DNA of 64,000 nt from contig NZ_JACORU010000004.1 in the NCBI RefSeq assembly GCF_014297445.1, forward strand, positions 186,001 through 250,000. Reading direction: 5' to 3'. The notes beneath the pieces are model-generated. The model had not been told where the DNA came from and made no database searches. It saw nothing but the letters and a program-made list of their open reading frames with translations. Position numbers and translations under genes: made by a program. The stretch comes from Ramlibacter albus (GTDB taxonomy: Bacteria > Pseudomonadota > Gammaproteobacteria > Burkholderiales > Burkholderiaceae_C). This document shows positions 29,907 through 39,694 of this stretch, piece after piece; position 1 is the first letter of the stretch, and each line of letters begins with the position of its first letter.

Positions 29907-30715
29907 ATGGTAGACACCGTTCTCCGCGTCGCGGGCATTTCCAAGCGCTTCGGCGGCCTGCAGGCCCTCTCCGACGTGGGGCTCACCATCGAGCGCGGCC
30001 AGGTCTACGGCCTGATCGGCCCCAACGGCGCCGGCAAGACGACCTTCTTCAACGTGATCACGGGCCTGTACACACCCGACAGCGGCACGTTCGAACTCGC
30101 GGGCAAGCCCTACCAGCCGACGGCCGTGCACGAAGTGGCCAAGGCCGGCATCGCGCGCACCTTCCAGAACATCCGGCTCTTCGCGGAAATGACCGCGCTG
30201 GAGAACGTGATGGTGGGCCGGCACATCCGCACCGGTTCGGGGCTGATGGGCGCGATCTTCCGCACCAAGGGCTTCCTCGAGGAGGAAGCGGCCATCACGA
30301 CGCGCGCCCGCGAACTGCTCGAGTACGTCGGCATCGGCAAGTTCGCCGACTACAAGGCGCGCACGCTGTCGTACGGCGACCAGCGCCGGCTGGAGATCGC
30401 GCGTGCGCTGGCCACCGACCCGCAGCTCATCGCGCTGGACGAGCCGGCCGCAGGCATGAACTCCACCGAGAAGGTGGTGTTGCGCGAGCTGATCGACCGC
30501 ATCCGCAAGGACGACCGCACCATCCTGCTGATCGAGCACGACGTGAAGCTGGTGATGGGTCTGTGCGACCGTGTGACCGTGCTCGACTACGGCAAGCAGA
30601 TCGCCGAGGGCTCGCCCTACGACGTGCAGCGCAACGAGAAGGTGATCGAGGCCTACCTGGGCCAAAGCCATGCGAAGCCGGGCGAGCCGAACCCGGTCGT
30701 GAACGGAGAAGAAGA

Positions 30716-30719
<4 letters not shown>
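29907..30719 (+). CDS. livG: Branched-chain amino acid ABC transporter ATPase LivG
   Basis: 270 aa. Walker A GPNGAGKTTFFNVITG, the LivG-specific ARTFQNIRLFAEMTALENVM, LSYGDQRRLEIARAL as signature and LIALDEPAAGMNSTE as Walker B. It begins after GGGGGGAGGAC. livF overlaps its stop by ATGA. Confidence 0.93.
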
Positions 30720-31438
<719 letters not shown>

Positions 31439-31441
31439 CTC

Positions 31442-31897
31442 TCAGTAGCGCAGTTGCAGGCCGAGGCTGGTGGACCGCACCGCCCCGCTGCCCGGCCGCA
31501 GGTCATAGCTGTCCCAAGCGATCGTCGCGGAGGCGCGCGGCGAGAAGTCCCAGCTCACGCCGGCGCCGTATGCGAGGCCGAAGCCGGCGTCCGCACCGAG
31601 CGCGTACGTCCTCACGTGGCTCGTCGAGCCGACCTTGCCGAACAGGTTGAAGCTGGTGTCGCCGACGCTGGCGCGGCCGACGAAGCTGAGTTCCTCGCAC
31701 GAACCGCCGGGTGAGAAGCAGGGCACGCGGAAGTCGGTGCGGTTGAGCGACAGGCCGAGCGCAGTGCGCCCCCACCAATGGTCCCTGACCGGCCCCGAGT
31801 ACAGCTGTGTGCTCGACGTCTGCGCCGTGCCGAGTGCCGGCAGCACGGCCGCGGCAGCGATCACGAGGTGTCGAAGCACGGGTCGCAGCGCGGGCAT
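31442..31897 (-). CDS. Outer-membrane beta-barrel protein, small
   Basis: 151 aa. A signal peptide (MPALRPVLRHLVIAAAAVLP...GTAQ) is followed by alternating strands (TSFNLFGKVGSTSHVRTYAL, GFGLAYGAGVSWDFSPRASA, STSLGLQLRY) and a C-terminal aromatic residue. This is the OmpW/OmpA-transmembrane-like 8-strand barrel pattern. Two Cys (PCFSPGGSCEE) may form a loop disulfide. The role is unknown. Confidence 0.75.
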   Translation of the reverse strand: MPALRPVLRHLVIAAAAVLPALGTAQTSSTQLYSGPVRDHWWGRTALGLSLNRTDFRVPCFSPGGSCEELSFVGRASVGDTSFNLFGKVGSTSHVRTYALGADAGFGLAYGAGVSWDFSPRASATIAWDSYDLRPGSGAVRSTSLGLQLRY

Positions 31898-31991
31898 GGT
31901 GCACTCCTGCTGTTGCTTGGAGTAACCAATCTACGCTGCGGCTGAGGCTGGCCGTGTCGGACAAGTCCCACGCTGCGGTAGGACAGCCCGC

Positions 31992-32954
31992 TCAGTCGAC
32001 CTTGGCGCCGGAGGCCTTGACGACCTTCTCGTACTTGGCCAGCTCCGCCTTCATGAATGCGGCGAACTCGTCGGGCGTGTTCGTCACGGGCTCGGCCATG
32101 AGCGTCGCGAAGCGCGTCTTCGCCTCGGGGCTCTGCAGCGCGGTTACGAACGCGTGGTTCATCTTCTGGATCACGTCGCGCGGCGTGCCGGCCGGTGCGA
32201 CGAGGCCCCACCACGTGTCGATCGCGAAGCCCTTGAGCGTGTCGGCGACCGGGGGAACCTCCGGCAGGTTCGGCGAGCGCGCCAGCGTGGTCACCGCCAG
32301 CGGCTTGAGCTTGCCGGACTTGATGTTCGGCGCGGCCGTGGCGAGGTTGTCGAAGTTGAAGTCGACTTGGCCCGACAGCAGGGCAAGCTGCGCGGGGTTG
32401 CCGCCGTTGTATGGGATGTGCACGACGAAGATGCCCGCGTCGCGCTTGAACATCTCGCCGGCCAGGTGGCCTGCGCTGCCGTTGCCGCCGCTGCCGTAAT
32501 TCAGCTTGGCCGGGTTGGCCTTCGCGTACCTGATCAAGTCGGCGACGGTGTTGATCTTCAGCCGCGCCGCCGTTTCCGCGTTCATGACGAGCACGTTCGG
32601 CACGCGCACCATCTGCGTGATCGCGGCGAAGTCCTTCACCGCGTCGTAGGGCATCTTGCTGAACAGCCACGGGTTGATCGCATGCGTGGCGACGGCCGAG
32701 ATGCCGATGGTGGTGCCGTCCGGCGCGGCCTTGGCGACGAGGTCGGCACCGATGTTGCCGCCGCCGCCCGGCTTGTTGTCGATGATTACCGGGCCGAGGG
32801 TGTCCTTCACGCGCTCGGCCAGCAGGCGCGCGGTGACGTCGATGGGGCCGCCGGGCGCATAGGGGACGATGAGGCGGATCGGCTTCGCCTGCGCGAAGAC
32901 GGGCGCTGCAACGGAAGCGGCGAGCGTGGAGAGGAGGAGGTGTCTGCGTTTCAT
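31992..32954 (-). CDS. Bug/TctC-family periplasmic solute-binding protein
   Basis: 320 aa. A Tat-like or Sec signal (MKRRHLLLSTLAASVAAPVF) is followed by RLIVPYAPGGPIDVTARLLA and IIDNKPGGGGNIGADLVAKA, the Bug-family signatures. These receptors bind carboxylates and are greatly expanded in Burkholderiales, mostly as orphans without TctA/TctB, as here. It lies 9 bp after the ferredoxin-reductase gene, so the two are probably co-transcribed. The ligand is unknown. Confidence 0.92.
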   Translation of the reverse strand: MKRRHLLLSTLAASVAAPVFAQAKPIRLIVPYAPGGPIDVTARLLAERVKDTLGPVIIDNKPGGGGNIGADLVAKAAPDGTTIGISAVATHAINPWLFSKMPYDAVKDFAAITQMVRVPNVLVMNAETAARLKINTVADLIRYAKANPAKLNYGSGGNGSAGHLAGEMFKRDAGIFVVHIPYNGGNPAQLALLSGQVDFNFDNLATAAPNIKSGKLKPLAVTTLARSPNLPEVPPVADTLKGFAIDTWWGLVAPAGTPRDVIQKMNHAFVTALQSPEAKTRFATLMAEPVTNTPDEFAAFMKAELAKYEKVVKASGAKVD

Positions 32955-32963
32955 GGGTACTGC

Positions 32964-34001
32964 TTACTTGCCGTGTTTGTCGGCCTCGGTCGTGAACGAG
33001 TCGGCATAGAAATCTTCCGGGGGCAGCTTGCACACCGCGCTGTACTCGGCCCGCGCCGAATCCACCACGATCGGCGCGCCGCAGGCATAGACCTGGTGGC
33101 CCGAGAGGTCGGGGAAGTCTTCCATCACCGCCTTGTGAACGAAGCCCGTGCGGCCGGTCCAGTTGTCCTCCGGCAGGGCGTTGGAGATGACGGGTACGTA
33201 TTTCAGCTGCGGCATCTCGGCCAGGCGTGCCTTCACCCACTCGTCCATGTAGAGGTCCGACGGCCTGCGGCCGCCCCAGTACAGCGTGGCGGGGCGCGTG
33301 ATGCCCTTGAACTGCATGTGTTCGATGAGTGCCTTGATCGGCGCGAAGCCGGTGCCCGAGGCCAGCAGCACCATCGGCTTGCCGGAATCCTCGCGCAGGT
33401 AGAAGCTGCCGAACGGACCCTCCACGCGCAGGATCTCCTTTTCCTTCATCGCGGTGAACACGTGGTCCGTGAACTTGCCGCCGGGCATGTGGCGGATGTG
33501 CAGCTCGACGCCGGGGCCGTTGTGCGGCGCGTTCGCCATCGAGTAGCTGCGCCGCGCGCCGTCGCGCAGGATGAACTCGATGTACTGGCCCGCGTGGTAG
33601 CGCATGGTGTCGTTGGCCGGCAGTTGCAGCTTGACGACCATCACGTCGTGCGAAACCTTCTCGAGCGAGAGCACGCGCGAGGGCATCTTGCGCACGGGGA
33701 ACGCGCTCTCGTCGGTGACCTGGCGCGACTCGAGCACCACGTCCGTCTGCGGCACGCCGCAGCAGGTGAGGATGAAGCCCGCGGCTTCCTCCTCGGCCGA
33801 CAGGGCCTTGCTCTGGTGCTCGCCGTGCACGACGGTGCCTTCGAGCTTCTTGCACTTGCAGGAGCCGCAGGCGCCGTCCTTGCAGCCGTAGGGCATGCCG
33901 ATGCCCTGGCGGATCGCGGCCTGCAGGATGGGTTCGCCTTCATTGGCGGCGAACGCGCGCCCGCTGGGCTGCACCGTGATCTGGAAAGGGCCGGCGCTCA
34001 T
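32964..34001 (-). CDS. 2Fe-2S ferredoxin / FAD-NAD(P)H oxidoreductase (CDP-6-deoxy-delta-3,4-glucoseen reductase-like)
   Basis: 345 aa. The N-terminal plant-type ferredoxin domain has the cluster ligands in YGCKDGACGSCKCKKLEG plus a later TCCG. The FAD domain carries RRSYSMANAPHNGPGVELHI, and the NAD(P)H domain carries LASGTGFAPIKALIEHMQF. In Burkholderiales this protein is usually named after AscD, but no dideoxysugar pathway is nearby; an electron-transfer reductase for an oxygenase is equally possible. The ATG at 34001 lies 49 bp from the divergent SDR start. Confidence 0.85.
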   Translation of the reverse strand: MSAGPFQITVQPSGRAFAANEGEPILQAAIRQGIGMPYGCKDGACGSCKCKKLEGTVVHGEHQSKALSAEEEAAGFILTCCGVPQTDVVLESRQVTDESAFPVRKMPSRVLSLEKVSHDVMVVKLQLPANDTMRYHAGQYIEFILRDGARRSYSMANAPHNGPGVELHIRHMPGGKFTDHVFTAMKEKEILRVEGPFGSFYLREDSGKPMVLLASGTGFAPIKALIEHMQFKGITRPATLYWGGRRPSDLYMDEWVKARLAEMPQLKYVPVISNALPEDNWTGRTGFVHKAVMEDFPDLSGHQVYACGAPIVVDSARAEYSAVCKLPPEDFYADSFTTEADKHGK

Positions 34002-34050
34002 GTTTGTGGGTATCCTTCGCTCTCTTTGCTTTGGTCGACGCCCCCGGATT

Positions 34051-34980
34051 TTGCCCTCAAACCAGAACCCCCTCGGCGCCTTGCCCGGCCGCTTCCGCCG
34101 CGAGCGGCTCCTCATCGTGGGATGCGGCGACGTCGGCTTGCGGGTCGCGCGCGCAGTGGCGGGACGCATGCGGGTGTTCGCGCTGACATCGTCGCCGGAG
34201 CGCGTGACCGCCTTGCGCGAGCGCGGGATCACGCCGCTGCGCGGAAACCTGGACGAAGCGGCGACGCTCGGGCGCCTGGCTGCGCTGGGCACGCGTGTGG
34301 TCCACCTCGCGCCGCCGCGCTCCGAGGGCGACGCGCAGTGGTGGCGCGACGCGCGCACCGCGGCGCTGCTGCGCGCGTTGCGGTTGCGTTCGCCGCCCGT
34401 GTCGCTGGTATATGCGTCCACGAGCGGCGTGTACGGGGACCGCGGCGGCGCGCTCGTCGCCGAAGATGCGCTGATCGCGCCGGCGACGCCGCGTGCGCAG
34501 CGCCGCGCGGATGCGGAACGGCTGGTGCGCCATTTCGGCCGTACAACCGGTGTTCGCTCGGCGATCCTGCGCATACCGGGCATCTACGCGCCGGACCGCA
34601 GTGGCGGCACGCCCCGCGACCGGCTGCTCAAGGGCACGCCGGTGCTGCAGGCGCGCGACGACGTGTACACGAACCATATCCATGCCGACGACCTTGCGCG
34701 TGCACTCGTGGCGTCGATGTGGCGGGCCCGTCCCCTGCGCGTCTACAACGCCAACGACGACACCGAGATGAAGATGGGCGAGTACTTCGACCTCGCCGCC
34801 GACATCTATGGGCTGCCACGGCCGCCCCGCGTGCCACGCAGCACCGCGCAGGAGCAGCTGCCGCTGGTGCTCCTGAGTTTCATGGGCGAATCGCGCCGCA
34901 TGGACAACACGCGCATGAAGCGCGAGCTGCGCGTCGCGCTGCGCTACCCCACCGTGCGCGAGGGGCTGGCCGGCGGTTGA
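34051..34980 (+). CDS. NAD-dependent epimerase/dehydratase-like SDR protein
   Basis: About 309 aa with an extended SDR fold: LLIVGCGDVGLRVARAVAG is the dinucleotide-binding glycine motif and LVYASTSGVYGDRGG holds the Tyr-containing active-site strand. DDVYTNHIHADDLARALVAS matches the substrate-side segment of sugar-epimerase relatives. The start is uncertain: the frame is open to 33895, and TTG at 34051 is preferred because it clears the divergent gene and gives the usual family length; the ATG at 34000 or GTG at 34006 would overlap or abut the divergent start. Function unknown. Confidence 0.75.
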   Translation: MPSNQNPLGALPGRFRRERLLIVGCGDVGLRVARAVAGRMRVFALTSSPERVTALRERGITPLRGNLDEAATLGRLAALGTRVVHLAPPRSEGDAQWWRDARTAALLRALRLRSPPVSLVYASTSGVYGDRGGALVAEDALIAPATPRAQRRADAERLVRHFGRTTGVRSAILRIPGIYAPDRSGGTPRDRLLKGTPVLQARDDVYTNHIHADDLARALVASMWRARPLRVYNANDDTEMKMGEYFDLAADIYGLPRPPRVPRSTAQEQLPLVLLSFMGESRRMDNTRMKRELRVALRYPTVREGLAGG

Positions 34981-35988
34981 TCAGATGCCGCCCGGCTTGC
35001 GGATGACCGTCATGCGGTCCACCGCCTTGATCGTGAACTGGCGGATCGTGCTGCCCTGGAGCACCGTGAGCTGCACCTCGTCGTCGGGGTTGGCGTGCTG
35101 CCAGAGGCGCTTGTAGAAGGTTTCCAGCGAGTCGATGCGCGTGCCGTCGATGGCGAGCAGCACGTCGCCCGGCTCCAGCCCGGCCGCCTGGGCGGGGCTG
35201 TCGGGTGCGATGCGCACGACTTGCACGCGGCCGCCCTGCTCGGTGGAACTCACGCCCAGCCACGGGCGCCGGCTGGCGCGCGTCGTGCCGTTTTGCTGCA
35301 GCTCCGCGAGGATCGGCTTGAGCAGGTCCACCGGCACGAACATGTTGCCGGGCAGCCGGCGCCCGTCGCCGAGGGCGTCGCCCACGAACAGGCTGCCGAT
35401 GCCGAGCAGCTCGCCGCGCTGGTTGAAGAGGGGCGCGCCGCTGTGGTTGCCGATGGGAGGGCTGGTGAACACGGCGGACTCGATGTGGTATTCCCAGTAG
35501 CCGGAGAACGGGCGCGTGTTCACGAGGTGCGTCATCGCGACGTCGCCTTCGGTGCCGCCGATGGCTGCCATCAGGGCATCCCCTTGCTTGAGCCCATCGA
35601 CCGACCCGAGGGGCACCGGCCGGACCCCGCGTAGCGGCAATACCGGCCGCAGCAGGCCGAAGCCGGTCGCCAGGTCGTATGCGACCGGGCGGGCGGGTAC
35701 GGTGCGGCCGTCCTGCGTGACCAGCTGGATGTTGTCGGCTTCGAGCATCAGGTAGCCGATGGTGAGCACGAGGCCGTCGGGGCCGATGACCACGCCCGAG
35801 CCGGCGCGCTCTCGCCCCAGCGTGTCCGCGGAGCGCGCGCCCTCGGCCGCGCGGACCTGCACGCCGACCACGGCTGCATGCGCCTGCGTGAGGGCTTCGA
35901 TCATGGCCTGCGGTGTGACAGGCGTCACTGCGGCTTCACAGGCAATTGACAAGAATGTCAGCGAAAGGGCAAGCGCGCGCAGCAGCAT
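34981..35988 (-). CDS. HtrA/DegP-like protein with PDZ domain and incomplete catalytic triad
   Basis: 335 aa. A signal peptide (MLLRALALSLTFLSIACEAA) is followed by a trypsin-like domain and one PDZ domain (about 240-325: PAQAAGLEPGDVLLAIDGTR). Against DegP the catalytic His position is Tyr79 (VLTIGYLML for VTNNHVV), the Asp position is Gly109 (DLATGFGLL), and only Ser183 (NHSGAPLFN) remains. Proteolysis by the usual mechanism is therefore unlikely; a chaperone or scaffold role is inferred. AAGGAGG precedes the ATG at 35988. The gene abuts the SDR stop with no spacer and is divergent from the exopolysaccharide module. Confidence 0.82.
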   Translation of the reverse strand: MLLRALALSLTFLSIACEAAVTPVTPQAMIEALTQAHAAVVGVQVRAAEGARSADTLGRERAGSGVVIGPDGLVLTIGYLMLEADNIQLVTQDGRTVPARPVAYDLATGFGLLRPVLPLRGVRPVPLGSVDGLKQGDALMAAIGGTEGDVAMTHLVNTRPFSGYWEYHIESAVFTSPPIGNHSGAPLFNQRGELLGIGSLFVGDALGDGRRLPGNMFVPVDLLKPILAELQQNGTTRASRRPWLGVSSTEQGGRVQVVRIAPDSPAQAAGLEPGDVLLAIDGTRIDSLETFYKRLWQHANPDDEVQLTVLQGSTIRQFTIKAVDRMTVIRKPGGI

Positions 35989-36123
35989 GGCCGGCCTCCT
36001 TGGGGCGGGGCGTTGCAGCCAGCATGCGCGAAAGGCGCCCGGATCGCAAGTTGCGCTTGGGAGCGCGGTGGGGTCTGGCATAAGATGGCGGCTTTTCCGC
36101 TGGCCGGCTGGGTTGAATAAGAG

Positions 36124-38451
36124 ATGTTTGTGAAGAAAACTTGTTGCAGGTGGGTCGTGGCCGCGGCGGTTGCATGGGGAGCGGCAACCGTTGCAGTGGC
36201 GCAGGTGGGGGGCGCGGCTGCGCCTGCGACGCCGGTCTCGCCGCTTGCGCCGGCTCCTGTAGTGCCGGGGGCGGCGGTGCCCGCGCCCGCGATGCCGTCA
36301 ACGCCGACCTTGCAGGGTCCGCAGCGTCCCTCCCAGCCGGGGGAGAAGCCCGCGGCGGAGGGCGCCGACTCCAAGGCGAAGGATTTCCCGCGCGGGGGCG
36401 TCGAGCTGCCCGCGCTGCAGTCGACCGAGTTCGAGCGGTTCGTGCGCGAGGCAACCGGTCGCTCCCTGCCTCTTTTTGGCTACAACCTCTTTTCGGCGGG
36501 CGGTTTCCCCGCGCTCCAGAACGTACCGGTCTCGGCCGATTACGTGATCGGCCCGGGCGACGAGGTCAATCTCAAGGTGTGGGGCGCCGTCGATGCGGAC
36601 TTGCGCCTTCCCGTGGACCGCAACGGCCAGATCTCCATTCCTCGCGTCGGTTCGATGAATGTCGCCGGCCTCAGGGCTTCGCAGCTCGAAGGTGCGCTGC
36701 GTGCGCAAATCGGCCGTGTGTACAACAACTTCCAGTTGAGCGCCGCACTGGGGCAGCTGCGCTCGATCCAGATCTTCGTGGTCGGCCAGGCGCGGCAGCC
36801 GGGGACGTACACGGTGTCGAGCCTCTCGACGCTGGTCAGCGCGCTGTTCGACGTGGGAGGGCCGTCAGCCACGGGTTCGATGCGCAACATCCAGCTGCGC
36901 CGCGACGGCCGGATCGTCAGCACGCTGGACATGTACCGGTTCATCTCCGAGGGCGACAAGTCGGCGGATGCCAAGCTGCTGCCTGGCGATGTCATCGTGA
37001 TCCCGCCGGCCGGGCCGCGCGTGGCGCTGACCGGTGCGACGGACAGCCCCGCGATCTACGAGCTGGCCGGCGCGGAGGAGCCGCTGGGCAAGCTGCTGTC
37101 GTATGCGGGCCGCACCAACGTGCTGACCACGCCGCAGAAGGTTCACATCGAGCGGGTCGATGCGACTCGCGCGAAAGCGCCTCGAATCGTCGAGGATCGC
37201 GCCCTGGATGCGAAGGGCCTGCAGAGCACCGTTCGCGACGGGGATGTGATCACCTTGTTCAGGATCAGCCCTGAGTTCGGCAATGCCGTGACGTTGCGCG
37301 GCAACGTCGCCGCACCCCTTCGCTATTCCTGGCGTCCGGGGATGAAGGTGTCCGACCTCATCCCCGAACGCGACGCACTGATCGTCCCCGACTACTACGT
37401 GCGGCGGAACATGCTCGTGCAATTCGAGTCCGGCCGCCGGGTGAGCGACACGCGCATCCAGGCCGAGGTCAAGAACCTCGTCGAGGAGATCAACTGGGAC
37501 TACGCCGTCGTCGAGCGACTGGACCCGCGCGAGATCCGCTCGCAGCTCATTCCGTTCAACCTGGCCAAGGCCGTCATCAACAAGGATCCCGCCAACGATC
37601 TGCCATTGCAGCCCGGGGACGTGGTGACCGTATTCGGGGTCAACGATCTGCCGATACCCGTTCACAAGCGGTCCCAGTACGTGCGGATCTCCGGGGAGAT
37701 CAACGTCCCCGGCGTGTACCAGATCCTTCCTGGGGAGACGCTCGACCGCCTGGTTGTTCGCGCGGGCGGCTTCAGTACAAATGCCTATCCGTATGGAATG
37801 GTTTTCACGCGCGAGTCGACGCGCCAGCAACAACAGAGGAACCTGGACCAGGCAATCCGTCGGATGCAGGCCGAAATTGCCTCGCAGGCGAGCCGTGCGA
37901 TTCAGTCGGTTTCGACCCCCGAGGACAACCGGCTCTATGTGGAGAACTACACACGGCGCGACATCGTGGCGAAGCTGCAGAGCCTGAGGGCCAGTGGTCG
38001 GATCGCACTCGAGCTTTCACCCGAAAGCCCCGCGGTGCCGCCGGTTGCCCTCGAAGATGGCGACGAGATCAGCGTACCACCCATGCCGAGTTTTGTCGGG
38101 GTCTTCGGCGCCGTCACGGCTGAGACCTCATTCCTGCACCGCTACAACTTCTCGGTTCGCGATTACCTCGATCGCGCAGGCCCGACGCGAGATGCCGACT
38201 TCGATTCGGTCTCCATCGTCCGGGCGGATGGCACCGTCGAGAGCGAGAGTTCGGGCGGGCGCGGCCCGTTCACGTGGTTCGGCAGCAGCGTGCTGGACCG
38301 GCGCGTGAATCCGGGCGATACCGTTTTCGTGCCCGAAAAGTTCGACAAGCGCAGTCCCTACACGCGTTTCATCGAAGGGGTGAAGGACTGGACCACGATC
38401 TTCTACCAGTTCGGCCTTGGCATTGCCGCCATCAAGGTGTTGCGGGATTGA
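36124..38451 (+). CDS. Polysaccharide export outer-membrane protein (Wza-like, multiple SLBB domains)
   Basis: 775 aa. A signal peptide is followed by a Pro/Ala-rich stretch (about 30-80), then the polysaccharide-export domain (YVIGPGDEVNLKVWGAVDAD, SIPRVGSMNVAGLRASQLEG) and several SLBB repeats (QARQPGTYTVSSLSTLVSAL, EINVPGVYQILPGETLDRLV). At roughly twice the length of E. coli Wza it resembles the long SLBB exporters of Burkholderiales and cyanobacteria. It would form the outer-membrane exit for an exopolysaccharide. It is the first of four packed genes; TAAGAT about 40 bp upstream may be its -10. Confidence 0.9.
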   Translation: MFVKKTCCRWVVAAAVAWGAATVAVAQVGGAAAPATPVSPLAPAPVVPGAAVPAPAMPSTPTLQGPQRPSQPGEKPAAEGADSKAKDFPRGGVELPALQSTEFERFVREATGRSLPLFGYNLFSAGGFPALQNVPVSADYVIGPGDEVNLKVWGAVDADLRLPVDRNGQISIPRVGSMNVAGLRASQLEGALRAQIGRVYNNFQLSAALGQLRSIQIFVVGQARQPGTYTVSSLSTLVSALFDVGGPSATGSMRNIQLRRDGRIVSTLDMYRFISEGDKSADAKLLPGDVIVIPPAGPRVALTGATDSPAIYELAGAEEPLGKLLSYAGRTNVLTTPQKVHIERVDATRAKAPRIVEDRALDAKGLQSTVRDGDVITLFRISPEFGNAVTLRGNVAAPLRYSWRPGMKVSDLIPERDALIVPDYYVRRNMLVQFESGRRVSDTRIQAEVKNLVEEINWDYAVVERLDPREIRSQLIPFNLAKAVINKDPANDLPLQPGDVVTVFGVNDLPIPVHKRSQYVRISGEINVPGVYQILPGETLDRLVVRAGGFSTNAYPYGMVFTRESTRQQQQRNLDQAIRRMQAEIASQASRAIQSVSTPEDNRLYVENYTRRDIVAKLQSLRASGRIALELSPESPAVPPVALEDGDEISVPPMPSFVGVFGAVTAETSFLHRYNFSVRDYLDRAGPTRDADFDSVSIVRADGTVESESSGGRGPFTWFGSSVLDRRVNPGDTVFVPEKFDKRSPYTRFIEGVKDWTTIFYQFGLGIAAIKVLRD

Positions 38452-38455
38452 TCGC

Positions 38456-39667
38456 ATGAGCGCTGTGGACATCACTGCCCCGCACCATCACGGGCCCGGC
38501 AACGACGATGGCGAGATTCGCCTGATGGACATCCTGGCGATCCTGGGCGAACAGAAGAAGTTGATCGCGTCCGTGGCGGCGACCTGCACCGCAATCGGCC
38601 TGGCGGTTGCACTGCTTCTGCAACCCATCTTCACCGGCCGTACCGTGCTCTTGCCGCCGCAGGGACAAGGGGCGTCTTCGGCAGCATTGGCTTCGCTTGG
38701 CGCCTTGGCAGCCACCATAGGTGTAGGCGGCGCCGTGAAGGCGCCCGAGGAACTGTACGTCGGGCTCCTGAAGAGCGATTCGGTCTTGAACGAACTCGTC
38801 GAGCAGTTCAAGCTGCGCGAGCGCTACGAAGTCAAGCTTGCCCAGGACGCGCGCCGGGCCCTTGCCGGGAATTCACGGTTCACCGTGGATCGGAAGTCGA
38901 CGCTCGTCACCGTCGAAGTGGATGATCCCGACCCCGCGTTCGCCGCCCAACTGGCCAATGCCTACGCCGACCAGCTTCGCAAGCTGATGACCCGCATTGG
39001 CGTTACTGAGGCCCAGCAGCGCCGCATCTATTTCGAGCAGCAGATCGAGCAGTCCAAGAACGATCTCGCAAAGGCCGAGCTCGCACTGAAACAGGCGCAG
39101 GACAGGACCGGCCTGGCAAGCATCGATGCACAGACGCAGACGACGATTTCTGCCGCTGCGCAGATTCGAGCGCAGATGGTGACGCGCGAAGTGCAGTTGC
39201 GTGCCTTGCAGCCCTACGCTGGACCGGAGAACGTGGAGATCAAGCGCCTGCAGTCCGAGCTGGCAAGCCTGCGCACGCAACTCGGCCGGATCGAAGGAGG
39301 CGTTGGCGATGCGGCTGCGGGCTCCGGCCGTGAGAGCGGCCAGGCACTTGCCAATGCCCGCCTTTTTCGAGAGATGAAATACCAGGAAGCCGTCTACTCC
39401 GCCATGATGCAGCAGCTCCAGTTGGCCCGCGCCGACGAAGCGCGCGATGCGCCTCTCATCCAACAAGTGGACGTCGCAAAGCCGCCCGAGCGTAAAAGCA
39501 AGCCGAGGCGGGCTATCATCGTCCTCCTTTCCGCGGCGTTCGGGCTGCTGGCCGGCCTGGCGTTCGCTTTTGCGAGGAACGCGGTGCGCGCGGCGAAGCA
39601 GGATCCGGAGCGCGCGCGCGAATGGCAGGCAGTCGCCCGCGCATGGTCGTTGCGCCGGGGTTCGTGA
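38456..39667 (+). CDS. Wzz-like chain-length determinant / co-polymerase
   Basis: 403 aa. Two membrane spans (about 37-57 and 362-383) flank a long periplasmic helical region with coiled coil (EQQIEQSKNDLAKAELALKQ). The N-terminal DDGEIRLMDILAILGEQKKL and C-terminal AKPPERKSKPRRAIIVLLSA are typical of Wzz. No tyrosine kinase domain is attached. It starts 4 bp after the exporter stop. It should set chain length together with a Wzy-type polymerase that is not in this window. Confidence 0.88.
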   Translation: MSAVDITAPHHHGPGNDDGEIRLMDILAILGEQKKLIASVAATCTAIGLAVALLLQPIFTGRTVLLPPQGQGASSAALASLGALAATIGVGGAVKAPEELYVGLLKSDSVLNELVEQFKLRERYEVKLAQDARRALAGNSRFTVDRKSTLVTVEVDDPDPAFAAQLANAYADQLRKLMTRIGVTEAQQRRIYFEQQIEQSKNDLAKAELALKQAQDRTGLASIDAQTQTTISAAAQIRAQMVTREVQLRALQPYAGPENVEIKRLQSELASLRTQLGRIEGGVGDAAAGSGRESGQALANARLFREMKYQEAVYSAMMQQLQLARADEARDAPLIQQVDVAKPPERKSKPRRAIIVLLSAAFGLLAGLAFAFARNAVRAAKQDPERAREWQAVARAWSLRRGS

Positions 39668-39694
39668 TCGGATGCTGTGGGAGGCGAGGGTCAT

